42,118 nt of DNA from Ichthyophthirius multifiliis (Eukaryota > Ciliophora > Oligohymenophorea > Hymenostomatida): contig NW_004086415.1 in assembly GCF_000220395.1 (NCBI RefSeq), forward strand, positions 1 to 42,118. Direction: 5' to 3'. This document shows positions 32,566-42,118 of this stretch, one piece after another. Numbering within the stretch: the stretch's first letter is position 1; every line of letters starts with the position of its first letter. The position numbers and the translations under genes are program-made. The notes under the pieces are model-generated. The model was not told the origin of the DNA. It worked only from the letters and a program-made list of their open reading frames with translations, and made no database searches.

Positions 32566-35431
32566 ATGTAAATGAAAACCTGCTATTATGAACTTTTGGG
32601 AGTAGACCGAAAAGCGGATGATGAAGAAATAAAAAAGGCATATAAAAAAATGGCATTAAAACACCATCCTGACAAAAACAAAGACGAAAATTCCAAAGAA
32701 TTATTCCAAGGTAAAAGAAAAAAACCTACATAAATTATATATATATTAACAAAAAATAGAAATAAATGCGGCTTATGAGGTTTTAAAAGACCCTCAAGAA
32801 AGGAGTTGGTATGATTAACATCGTGAATAGATATTAAAAGGTACTTTTGGCCAAGAAATGTCAAAAGAAGAAATGGAATAAAACGCCTACGGCTTTAACA
32901 TTTGGCCATATTTCACCCATTCCTGTTATTAAGGCTATGATGATACATACGAAAAGGGTTTTTACAAAGTATATGGTGATGTATTCTAGAACATATAAAA
33001 AGAAGAAAAGAATGCTTTTGACATTAAATAATAATATGATTCTGATGAAGAAGAAAATAATTTTGAAAAAGAATACATACAACCTCCTTAATTCGGAAAC
33101 TCGAAAAATTCGACTGAAGATGTTAAAAATTTCTATAGATTCTGGAGTTAATTTTCTACTTATAAGTCTTTTTCGTGGTGTGATGCTTATAATATAAATG
33201 AAGGGCAAAACAGATGGGTAAAAAGACAAATAGAGAAGGAAAATAAGAAAGAAAGGGCATAAGAAAAGAAGAAATATGTAAATACAATAAAAGAATTAGT
33301 CGAGTTTTGTAAAAGAAGAGATCCAAGATGGAAATTAGTTTTGGAAGAACAAAAAAAGGAGGAAGAAAAGAAAAAAGAAGAACTTAAATTTAAACAAGAA
33401 GAGGAAAAAAAGAAAAAATAAGAATAAAAAATACGAGCAAGGGAAGAAGAAGAAAGAAGATGGGCTGAATTAGACTTAATAAAGTAGAAAAATAAAGAAA
33501 ATGAAGATGTTTTAGATGATAATGAAGCTTTATATGAAGAATATTACTGTGAAGCATGCTCTAAAGGCTTTAAAAGTTAGGCCTAGTTGGCTAATCATAA
33601 TAATTCGAAAGGACATAAGAAAAGAATCAAGGAAATTTTAGAAGAAGTAGGGATGTTAGATGAAAAAATATAGTTTGAATTGGAAAATCATGTCTGTTTA
33701 GGAGGATAATAATAAGGAAATGTGGGATAGAGTAAAAAGAAAAAGAAAAATAAAAAGAAAAATAATAATTAGATCAGTTCTTAAAATTTAATTGAAGAAA
33801 ATGAAGATGATGATAAAGAAGAAAAAAATGAAGATGAAGAAGAAGAAGATTTGAAAAAAAATAAAAAATAAGAAAAATAAAAAAAAGACGAAGAAATTGA
33901 AAATAAAATTAAAAATAAGACTAATAAAAAGGAAGAAGATAAATAAAAAGAAGAAGGCATTTAAAATAAAAAAAATAAAAAATAAAAAGAAGAAGAAGAA
34001 GAAGAAGAAGATCTTTTTTAAAAAAAAAGTAAAAAAAATAAAAAACTCCAAGAAGATTAGGAAGAGGAAATTTAAGTAAAGAAAAAAGAAAAAAAGAAAA
34101 AACAAGAAGAAGATTAAGATTAAGAAAATTAAGAAAAGAAAAAATAAAAAAATAAAAAACAAGAAGAAGATTAAGAAAATAAATAAGAAGAAAAGAAACC
34201 TAAAAAAAATAAAAAACAAGAAGAAGATTAAGAATATGAATAAGAAGAAAAGAAACCTAAAAAAAATAAAAATAAAAAATAAGAACAAGATAATGAATAA
34301 TAAGAAGAAGCAGAGTTTTAAGAAAAGAAAAAACAAAAAAATAAAAAATAAGAAGAAGTAGAAGATTAAGAAAAAGAAGAATTTTAAGAAAAAAGAAATA
34401 AAAAAAGCAAAAAAAAAGAAGACTAAGAAGAAAAAAAAAAAAAAAAAAAATTTTAAGAAGAAGAAGAAGAAGAAGAAATAGTAATAGAAAAAACTTAATA
34501 AAAGAAAATAAAAAAAACCAAAAAATAATAAGAAGAAGAATAATTTTAAGAATCAGATAAAGAATAATAAAATAAAGACAAAAAAACAATTAATAAGAAG
34601 CAATAAGAAATAGAATATGAATAAATTCAAAAATAAGTTAAATAAAAAGATAAAAAAGATGAAAAAAATTCTAAAAAACAATAACGATAAGATGAAAATC
34701 CCAAAAAATAAAAAACAAAAAAATATGAAGATGACGAAGAAAAATAAGAGGAAATTAAAAAAAAAGAAAATAAAAAATCTACAAAAGACGAAAAAACATA
34801 AAAATATGAACAAGAATAAAACGAAGAAAAAAAAAACAAAAAACCTAAAACAAAAAAACTTGTTGAAGATATAGAAGAACCTATAAAAAATGAAAATAAA
34901 GAAGTATAAGAAGACGAATACTAAACTTAGATAAATAATTAAAAAGAACCTAAAAAATAAAAAGAAGAAATATAATAAGATCAAAAAGTAGAAAATACTT
35001 AAATAATAAAAAAAAATGAATCTGATATAGAAGAAAAGAAAAATGAATCTAAATAACAACAATAATATGGAGATCAAGAAAGTGAATATGAAGAAGAATA
35101 ATTAAAACTTTTTGCATAAAAAATCAGGCAATAAAAAGAGGAGAAAAAAGAAGAATAAGCATCTATAAAAAATCTAACTTAAAATAAGAACATTATTGAT
35201 GATATAGATGATAAAGAATATAATCGTTTATTGAAGAATTAAAAAACGAAATAAAAAAAGATATAGATGAAGAAGAAGAAGAAATTAAAAATAAAAAAAA
35301 TAAAAGAAAAAAGAGAAAGAAGAAAAAGAAAAAGAATAAGCTCTTATTTGTAATGTATGTAAAGAAAAATTTCAATCGAAAAATAAATTATTTGATCATT
35401 TAAAAAAACAGGACATTAACTAAAAATTTGA
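32566..35431 (+). CDS. DNAJC21: DNAJC21/Jjj1-type J-domain protein with C2H2 fingers
   Basis: This co-chaperone family works with Hsp70 in late 60S ribosome maturation. ATG 32566 gives [18 protein letters not shown]. The J domain contains the HPD motif ([12 protein letters not shown]), and a 49-nt intron at 32711-32759 joins LFQ to [12 protein letters not shown]. The family's conserved block follows ([57 protein letters not shown]), then the first zinc finger [20 protein letters not shown] with SKGHKKRI. A roughly 500-residue Lys/Glu/Gln tail comes next. A second finger, [20 protein letters not shown], lies at the end and would finish as KKTGHQLKI before TGA 35429-35431. Reaching it from the tail needs several frame changes: one at the A-run near 34,430, one explained by a possible 35-nt intron near 35,230, one in the A-rich stretch near 35,290-35,310 and one at the A7 run at 35,402. 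Homopolymer length errors are the likely cause, since both fingers are intact. Confidence 0.88.
32711..32759 (+). other. 49-nt intron inside the J domain
   Basis: It begins GTAAAAGAAA and ends AAAAAATAG. Removal in phase 1 rebuilds Glu and gives the helix-IV sequence [12 protein letters not shown], as expected for a J domain. Confidence 0.88.
34080..34270 (+). repeat. Degenerate tandem repeat coding for Lys/Asn/Gln/Glu/Asp tail
   Basis: Units of roughly 50-60 nt recur with little change: AAAAAACAAGAAGAAGATTA followed by GAAAAGAAACCTAAAAAAAA. They code for repeats of the type [11 protein letters not shown](K/Y)EQEEKKP. The array continues in weaker form to about 34,450. Confidence 0.65.
34430..34452 (+). 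repeat. Long poly-A run inside the coding sequence
   Basis: About 20 consecutive A interrupt the coding tail. The Glu-rich reading (GAA codons) before and after the run lies in different frames, so the run length is not compatible with one frame. Confidence 0.7.
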
Positions 35432-36403
35432 AAATAAATTATATATTTATGTCTTAAATAAAAATATTTCTTTTCATTTTCCCCTCCAAAAAAAAAATAA
35501 AAATAAAATTAAATTTCAAACTTTTTCTTAAATGAAAATTTATAAATATACAATTTCAAATTTTTTTTTTTTTTAAAAAAAAAAAAAAATTTAAATAAAA
35601 AACATTTCTATTTTTTTTTTTTTATAAATAAATAATATAATTTAGATTATAAATAAAATAAGATATTAAATTGAATTTAATATAATTGATTTTTTATTTG
35701 AATTAGAAATTTATATATATTATATATAAAATATAAATTAGATAAAAAGTGTCTTTATATAAATAGTATGTCCTGATTATTTTATTTATTATTTTTAATG
35801 TAAAAGAAAATAAAAAAATTAAACAAACATTTAAACTATAATAATATTTAATAAAAAAATAAATATATAAATAATAATTATCAAAAAATTTTAAAATCTT
35901 AATTCTTTCATAATTTTTAATAATTATATTAAATAAAATATATTTTTATATAATATGAAGAATAAAATACACAATATTTATATATTAAAAACTTTATTTT
36001 ATACTATCAAAATTAATTAAATGAAAACTTAAACCACCATTCTATATAAAATATATTTTTTTTAAAAAAAGCTTTACATATAGAATCTTGATTAATTTTA
36101 TTAAAAAAATCTTAAAAAGTTTATTATATAACTGGAAAATAATAAAAACATAAAAGATTAAATTTTAATATATAAGACTAAAAATAATACAATATGAAAA
36201 TTGACAAAAAGAATTTCCTAATACAAAAACAATAAAACCTTAAAAAAAAAAAAAAAAAAAAAGTGAAAAACACTTTTATAAGTTCAATCTTATTTATTAA
36301 TTTTTTTGTTAAAGTTAAATTTTCTATAAATAATAAAAATACGAAAATATCTTTAATATTTTTATTAAAATAATATAAATAAAATTTTATAATAACAAAG
36401 AAA
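35432..36403. other. Intergenic spacer
   Basis: A/T sequence with several A and T runs of 12-20 nt (for example 35,562-35,590 and 36,242-36,261). No frame supported. Confidence 0.55.
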
Positions 36404-36943
36404 ATGAAATAAAATTTAGTTTTATTTTTTTTATTTATTTTGAATATTTAAATTGTAAAAAATTCATCAGTATGTTGCTCTAAAAATGACATAGAATATA
36501 TTTGCGAAAATAATTAATAATGTTGCGGTTTATGTAATTCAGATTAATTAACATGTTGTTCACATACTGAATATTGTTTCTAAAATTAATGCGTATCTTA
36601 ATATTTATTAATTTTTGCACCATGTACTTTTATTTTAACCATATTTATAATAATATTTAAGCTTTATTTAAGATAATAAAATTATTTCTTGAATTCATAA
36701 TTAAAAACTTTGGAAATTGAAAGTAATAAAAGAAGATATTAATAGGATTTATATACAAATGAAGTTAAAAAGATATTTTTAAATAATGAAAAAGATAATT
36801 TCATTAATAAAACATAAGGTAAATAACTTTAAGAAGAAAATAATATTTAAGATGAATAAGAAGATGTCCAATTAAATAATTTAAATTGTCTTTAAGGCAT
36901 TTTATAACAAAATAATTAATATGATATTAAAAAAAAGAATTGA
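36404..36943 (+). CDS. Cysteine-rich single-pass membrane protein, 179 residues
   Basis: An intronless frame runs from ATG 36404 to TGA 36941-36943. Residues 1-20 form a signal peptide (MKQNLVLFFLFILNIQIVKN). Residues 23-63 hold ten Cys, including three Cys-Cys pairs (24-25, 40-41, 51-52), with the order CC-x8-C-x5-CC-x2-C-x6-CC-x5-C-x4-C, as in small disulfide-knotted extracellular domains. A hydrophobic helix at 67-89 (YLLIFAPCTFILTIFIIIFK) spans the membrane. About 90 residues follow as a charged cytosolic tail (LKTLEIESNKRRYQQDL, KKIFLNNEKDNFINKT). This predicts a type I surface protein with a compact cystine-rich ectodomain. No family is recognised; a receptor or adhesion role is speculation. 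Confidence 0.8.
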
Positions 36944-37318
36944 AAGAATAAAATTATGTAAAAAAATATATAATATATGTATTTTTTTTAATAAATCTTT
37001 AATTTATTTTTGTATTTTGAATAAATAAAAAAAAAAATTAATAAAATAATAAAAAGAGTTATAATAAAAATAATTTTATTTTATTAATCAAAAAATTATA
37101 AATTAAAATAAAAAAAAAATATTCTAAAAGATAATTTAAAATATTTTTAAATTGAATTAAATAAATATTATATTTTTATAAACTATTATATATTTTAATA
37201 AATAAATTATAAATAACATTAATAAAAAGAAAGACTATAAAATTTTGTATAACCATTATTATTATTAATAGATATATTTTAGAAAAAAATTAATAATATA
37301 AAAATATTATATCAAATA

Positions 37319-37390
<72 letters not shown>

Positions 37391-37810
37391 CTATATACAT
37401 ATTTATACGAATATTTTTTCAATTAATATAAATTTTTTTCTTAATATTAATGTTATTCTATATTACAATTTAAATTATAATATTTTTATATATTATAATT
37501 TTTTTTCTATTATTTTTCAATTCTTTTTATCTATTTTAAATTTTTATCTTATATTTATTTTATGTATATAAGAAATAATTGTTTTTTTATATTTTTAAAT
37601 TTTCTACATTATTTTTTTATCCCGGAAAATTCTAAAGAACAAATTATTATTAAATTTCAAAGAATAAATATTTAATATTAACAAATTTAATAGAAAAATT
37701 AGGTAACAAAAATAATAAATAAATTATTTATATATATAAAAAAAAAAATTATAAATCAAATAAAAAAATTAAAAAATAAATAAATAAATAAAAAATAACA
37801 ATAATAAAAA
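36944..37810. other. Intergenic spacer with a long (TA)n tract
   Basis: About 870 nt of A/T with one long dinucleotide tract at 37,324-37,381. No coding frame is supported. Confidence 0.6.
37324..37381. repeat. (AT)n microsatellite, about 29 units
   Basis: A perfect AT dinucleotide run in the spacer between the membrane protein gene and the NMNAT gene. It is one of the longest of several such tracts in the window. Confidence 0.9.
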
Positions 37811-38554
37811 ATGGAAATTTAAAAAAAAATTGCTGTGTTTGGTGGTACATTTGATCCTCCTACACTCACTCATATTGAAATAATTAAATAATTAATACAT
37901 TAAAATAAAGTTGATTAAGTTTGGGTAATTTTTTTCTATTTATTTAAAATAAACAATAAATTTATTTAAATAAATAAAAAAAGGTCACACCTTGTGGAAA
38001 AAGAAAAGATAAATGCACATTAACCCCTCCTTATTAAAGGCTTAATATGGTAAAATTAAGTATTGAAGAACATTTTACTAACTAAGAATAATAAAAAATA
38101 TAAATGTAATATTTTTTATTTTTTTGTTTAAACAAAAAATGTTTAAAATTTTTATATAATTAGATGCACACTTGAAGTAGATGAATATTATTCTATTCCT
38201 ACCTACTATTTGCTTGAAAAGTTAAAATAAAAATACCCTGAACACGATTTTTATTTTGCATTGGGATATGATTTAGTTCCTACACTTTTAAAATGGGATA
38301 ATGGTCATAAACTAGTATAGGAAAATAAATTCATTTTAATTTCATAAATAGAGTTTAATTGGGATTAATATAAGGATTTTATACCTCCCTAAAGCATTTT
38401 TATGGAAATAAATGTTGATATGAGATCTACTGATTATAGATAACTTATTAAAAATATAAGAAGATAATAAGATTTAAGTCAAATTGAAAAAATATAGCTT
38501 CCTAAATCTGTAATTGATTATATTTTTTAAAATGACATTTTTATCGAAGTTTGA
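37811..38554 (+). CDS. NMNAT: Nicotinamide/nicotinate mononucleotide adenylyltransferase
   Basis: It transfers AMP from ATP to NMN or NaMN, the last common step of NAD synthesis. ATG 37811 opens MEIQKKIAVFGGTFDPP. Two introns (37925-37983 and 38106-38163) are removed in phases 0 and 2, leaving 208 residues before TGA 38552-38554. The nucleotidyltransferase signature is GGTFDPPTLTH at residues 11-21. The second Gly-X-His position common in bacterial NadD (HxGH) reads TLTH here, with the key His 21 kept. VTPCGKRKDK, PTYYLLEKLKQKYP and FYFALGYDLVPTLLKWDN follow the family order. MRSTDYRQLI matches the C-terminal ATP-binding ISSTxxR motif. The short length and GGTFDPP form are closer to bacterial-type NadD than to animal NMNAT1, but the exact subfamily is not settled. 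Confidence 0.92.
37925..37983 (+). other. 59-nt intron 1 of the NMNAT gene
   Basis: It begins GTAATTTTTT and ends AAAAAAAG. Removal in phase 0 joins DQVW to VTPCGKRK, the expected core strand followed by the loop. Confidence 0.85.
38106..38163 (+). other. 58-nt intron 2 of the NMNAT gene
   Basis: It begins GTAATATTTT and ends TATAATTAG. Removal in phase 2 joins KIQI to CTLEVDEYYSIPTYY. Confidence 0.85.
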
Positions 38555-39234
38555 TGATATAAAAAAATACTTTTAAAATTTATTTTTATTTTATATAATA
38601 ATTTTTTTAACTGGGGTTTTAAGTAGAAATGTATTTTTTGTATATGAATATTACTTTATTTATCATTTCTTTTAATATATTCATTTTATTTTTTGTTAAA
38701 AAAATAATAATAATAATAATAATATTCACAACTTTTTTATTTTATTTTTATAATATTAATAAATTCTTATATTTATAAGAAAATACCGCCTTTTTTTTAT
38801 ATAAAATTATAGTTACATTTACATTTTTAAAAAAATTTACATATACAATTAGTAATTATAATTTATATATAAAAAAAACAAGCAAAAAATTTAAATAAAA
38901 ATAACTTTTATTATAAACAAAAATATTATATTTTTAATACTTATTTTTTCCATAAAAAGAACAAATAATAGATGGATTAAAGTAAAGAGATTTTTACCTT
39001 TTTAAATAATATATTTAAAATATTAAATAATTTAAAATATAATCAAAAATAGTTAATAATTAGAAATATATATTTAATTTTATTAAGGTTAAATAAATTA
39101 TATAAAAATATACTTTATATATAAATTATATATAATAAATTATATAATATTAAATAAAATAATCTTTTATTTTATTTTATTTTTATTAAATATATAATAT
39201 ATCATATAAAAAAATTATATATAATTAAAACAAT
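38555..39234. other. Intergenic spacer
   Basis: A/T-rich sequence with short trinucleotide runs (TAA/AAT near 38,705-38,730). A weak plus-strand reading MDQSKEIFTFLNNIFKILNN starts near 38,972, but its link to the island that follows is unproven. Confidence 0.5.
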
Positions 39235-39556
39235 ATGATTCATCTACTGCTATTTCCAGAATCATATCAGGTATTTTACGCCTTATTTTCCTCAATAAAA
39301 TTTATAAGAATATTTATATTCTAATTTTAATCCAAATATAAATAAATGCAAGATCCGCTTTAGCTCTGTACGTTTTTATAATCTTCCTTATTATTACCCA
39401 TTTATCATAAAACAAACCATCTATTCAGTAGAGAAAGTTTTTAATTATACAGATTAAAACAGTGGCTTGAATTACGAGTACTATAAAAGCCTAATAAAAA
39501 CTGTATTTTCCTTAATATTTAACAGAAGAAACTACGAATTATTTCTTTTATTTTGA
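39235..39556 (+). CDS. Possible gene fragment in a GC-richer island
   Basis: This 320-nt block is clearly richer in G and C than the surrounding 2 kb. The plus frame ending at TGA 39554-39556 reads with a balanced residue mix: NPNINKCKIRFSSVRFYNLP, then TIYSVEKVFNYTDQNSGLNY, then EYYKSLIKTVFSLIFNRRNY, ending ELFLLF. A TGA lies in this frame at 39236-39238 and no ATG follows it, so an upstream exon would be needed. An intron ending at the CCAG near 39,259 could supply one. Alternatively a short exon from ATG 39235 (MIHLLLFPESYQ) joins at the AAG before IRFSSV. Other frames of the same block are also open, so the call is uncertain. A non-coding RNA or a decayed gene remains possible. Confidence 0.35.
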
Positions 39557-40528
39557 AATTTAATTTATTTAATCATAAGTATTATTCTTATGTTGGCTAT
39601 TAGTAAATAATTAATGAAATTATTTATATATAGATATTGAACTTTATATAAATAAATAAGAATTAAAAAAATTATAATATATTGATAATATATAAATATT
39701 TGTATAAATTATGGAATTTTAATTAATTTAGTATATATAATCAATTATATATTTATGTGATTATAATAAATATTAAATACTATAAATAATTTCTTATTTT
39801 ATATATAATATTTAAAATATTATTTTATTTTAAAAAAATATTTATAGATAAAATTATTTTAAAAATATATAGATAAAATAATTATAATTTATTTAAATAT
39901 AATTTAATATAATATATATAATAATATTTTATATTATAATAATATTTATTTTTTTAAATTTATTTAAAAATTTTATCAATTTAAATATATAATTAAATAA
40001 AAAATATTATATATTAATAATAAAAATTAAAAATAAAAAAATAATTAAATAAAAAGAAATTAAAATATTAATATAAAAAACATATAATAAATATTTATAA
40101 AAAAAAAAATTATAAAATTAAATAAAAAAAATAATAAAATATATAAATTTATATATAATATATATATTATATTAATAATTAAATAAAAATAAATATAATA
40201 TAAATAAATTTATATATTTAAAATAATAATTTAATTTTATTATATTAAAAAATCTTTTAATATTAATTAATATTAAAAGTGTAAAATTTATTATAGTAAA
40301 TATTTTTATAAATAATTAAGAAAAATATAATTAAAAACTAATAAATAATATTTAATAATAATAATAAAAAAAAAAAATTAAATATAAAAATATTCATATA
40401 AATATATATTATATTAAAATTAAAAAAAATCTTATATATAAAAATATCTATATATATACATATTAAATTAAATTTATAAAAATCTTATAAGTAAAAATTT
40501 TTATATATATATTTTTTATATACATATA
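39557..40528. other. AT-only intergenic desert
   Basis: Nearly pure A/T sequence downstream of the GC-richer island and downstream of the minus-strand coiled-coil gene. Nothing coding or structured is seen. Confidence 0.6.
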
Positions 40529-42083
40529 TCAACATTCATTTTAGTTAGTTAAGTCTTTTCTTTATTTATCTAATAAAAATTATAATTTATCTATTATTTT
40601 TTCTTTCTCTTTTATAAACTCTTTCTATTATTTAAATTAAAAGTCCTTTTTTTATAATATATCCTTTATTTTTTCTTCTAATTCTTCTACTTCTCTAATA
40701 TATTTTTATTCATATTCTTTTTATTTATCTATAAAATTTAGTTTTTCAAATTCAAAATTTTTATAAATTTCATTTAAATTCTATTTAGCTTATTCGTTTT
40801 ATTTTTAACTTTCAAGTACTAAGTTCTAAATTTAATACTAATATTTTTATTAAATATCATTTAAATTAAAATTTAATTAGTAATTAAAACACTCCAAATC
40901 TTTTACTTTATTTTATAATAAAATATTTTATTAATTGATTTCATCAAACTTTTTTTATAAAATTGAATTTTCATTAGCTAATTATTAAATTGTATTTTCA
41001 TATTTTTAATTTTAGATTATTTAAAGATTTTAGTTGTTTTTTTCATTTATTTAAAGTTACTTTTTTTTTTCAAAATCAACTTTTTCGTTTTCAAATAAGA
41101 TTTTTTCGTTTAAAAATAATTTTTTTTCCAAATCAATTTTTTCGTTTAATTATTTCTCCAAAATTTGCTTTTCTTAATTTTTAAAATTTTCCATTTTCTA
41201 AATTTTGTCTTCAAATTTAATTTAAAATTCATTAAAAATTTCTCCTTTCTTTTTTTCTAGTTTTTCATTATATTTTTTTTCTAATTTTTCAATTAAAATA
41301 TTCTTCTCATTTTAAAAATTCAATTCATTGTTTTTATTTTCTAATATTTATAATTCTTTTATTTAATTTATTTATTTATCGAATTCTTCTTTTTCTTTTC
41401 TCATATTTACTTCAAATTCGTTAATTTGATTTTAAAAGTTTTGTTTTATTTCCAAAATATTATTACTATATAATTTTTCTTAATCATTTTTTATTATTTA
41501 AAATTTTTCTTCTAATTGATTTTTCTAAATTAATAATATATCTTCAATTTATTCTTAATGTTTGTTTTTTAAGTTCTTAATTTCTAAAATATATTCTTAT
41601 TTTATTTTTTCTATTTTTTCGGTCGCCAAATTAATATTTTATTCATATTTATTTTTTATTCTAATAACGTTTGATTAATTTTTATTTAAAATAAATTAAA
41701 TTTCTTCCTAAAAATTTTCTAAAATTTCTTTTTTTAATTCTTCCTTTTTTAATTTTTCCCAATTATCTTCAGTTTTTTTGTATTTCAAAATTTCTTCATT
41801 TTTAATAAACTTTTTTTTTATTTTATATATAAAATTTTTATAAATAAAAAAAAAAAAAATACTTAAATTTCTTTTTAGTAATTTTATTAAATTTCATTTA
41901 TTTATTTTTTATAATTTTCTTCATTTTCTTATATTTATTTTTTAAAAAATTAAATTTAAATATTTTATTCTTATTTATAATTTAAAATTTATTCTATAAA
42001 CTTTAAATTTTTTTATATTTTATCTTCATATTATTGTTTTGATTCATTCAAAATATCTGCAAATTATAAATTATATTGTTATT
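40529..42083 (-). CDS. Coiled-coil protein, C-terminal part, CEP131/AZI1-like (partial)
   Basis: The reading enters from the right edge; its first visible exon begins near 42,083 after an AG. It continues with one intron (coding strand GTATTTTTTT to AAAAAAAAAG, near 41,810-41,865) to TGA 40529-40531. It is a continuous coiled coil: ADILNESKQQYEDKIQKNLK, KTEDNWEKLKKEELKKEILE, EKEEFDKQINQIKELQILEN, LANENSILQKKFDEINQQNI. The last 60 residues (YEQKYIREVEELEEKIKDIL, QKKDFQFKQQKEFIKEKEKI, DKLQFLLDKQRKDL) resemble the tail of the centrosomal/basal body protein CEP131 (AZI1), in which an LEEK..LxRKD-like helix is followed by a terminal LLxxQRxxL. That match is from memory and modest. Other ciliary coiled-coil families are possible. 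The N-terminus is outside the window. Confidence 0.65.
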
Positions 42084-42118
42084 CTATATATTATTATCAT
42101 TTATTATATATATATATA

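Noticed and set aside
33788-35375. Phe/Leu/Ile-rich frames on the minus strand opposite the J-protein tail
   Set aside because: They are the antisense of AAA/GAA codons in the KEKE-type tail and have no independent coding features.
37321-37381. Long (TA)n run as a possible telomere-adjacent, CRISPR or origin element
   Set aside because: There are no spacer/repeat units, no C4A2-type telomere repeats and no associated structure; it is a plain microsatellite.
1-42118. tRNA, rRNA or snRNA genes
   Set aside because: No cloverleaf-compatible block with a GTTC-type arm and no rRNA-like composition was seen. The TTCGAATC-like string near 22,020 lies inside the cyclase gene.
1-42118. Mobile elements or virus-derived elements
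   Set aside because: No terminal repeats, transposase, reverse transcriptase or capsid-like reading was found on either strand.

Overview
The window reads as a macronuclear chromosome segment of an oligohymenophorean ciliate. Composition is extremely AT-rich. Long protein frames appear only when TAA and TAG are read as glutamine and TGA is the sole stop. Introns are short, AT-rich and GT..AG (32 to about 200 nt). AT content this high, with homopolymers and (TA)n tracts in nearly every gap, suggests Ichthyophthirius multifiliis or a close relative rather than Tetrahymena or Paramecium. The species is an inference; the code and the group are well supported.

Layout, left to right. 79-4318, minus strand: a coiled-coil protein, the radial spoke head protein RSP4/6 and a small putative membrane protein. 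5321-12680, plus strand: a kinase-LRR-zinc-finger fusion, a small Q/S/N-rich protein and a charged unknown protein, with a 2 kb AT desert between the last two. 13320-14907, plus: isocitrate lyase. 15424-19799, minus: an alveolin with a poly-Gln tract, then a CCDC146/MBO2 homologue. 20152-21444, plus: an M20 amidohydrolase. 21525-30281, minus: one very large gene, a degenerate P4-ATPase module fused to paired class III nucleotide cyclase domains (ciliate/apicomplexan guanylyl cyclase architecture). 32566-35431, plus: a DNAJC21/Jjj1-type J-protein with a very long lysine/glutamate/glutamine tail. 36404-36943, plus: a cysteine-rich single-pass membrane protein. 37811-38554, plus: nicotinamide/nicotinate mononucleotide adenylyltransferase. 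About 39235-39556: a small GC-richer island of uncertain coding status. 40529 to the right edge, minus: a partial coiled-coil protein whose tail resembles CEP131/AZI1.

Functional themes. Several genes serve cilia and cortex: RSP4/6 (axonemal radial spoke), CCDC146 (centriole/axoneme), a CEP131-like protein (basal body, tentative) and an alveolin (membrane skeleton under the alveolar sacs). Metabolic genes are isocitrate lyase (glyoxylate cycle), M20 hydrolase and NMNAT (NAD synthesis). The signalling genes are the cyclase-ATPase and the kinase-LRR fusion. Genes stand alone with their own AT-rich flanks, so there are no operons. The best candidates for a second look are the kinase-LRR-UBR-like fusion, the cyclase whose flippase module has lost its phosphorylation Asp, and the GC-richer island near 39.4 kb.

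Exon borders were read by eye from frame continuity and GT..AG signals. Those marked as checked close exactly in frame; the others are approximate.
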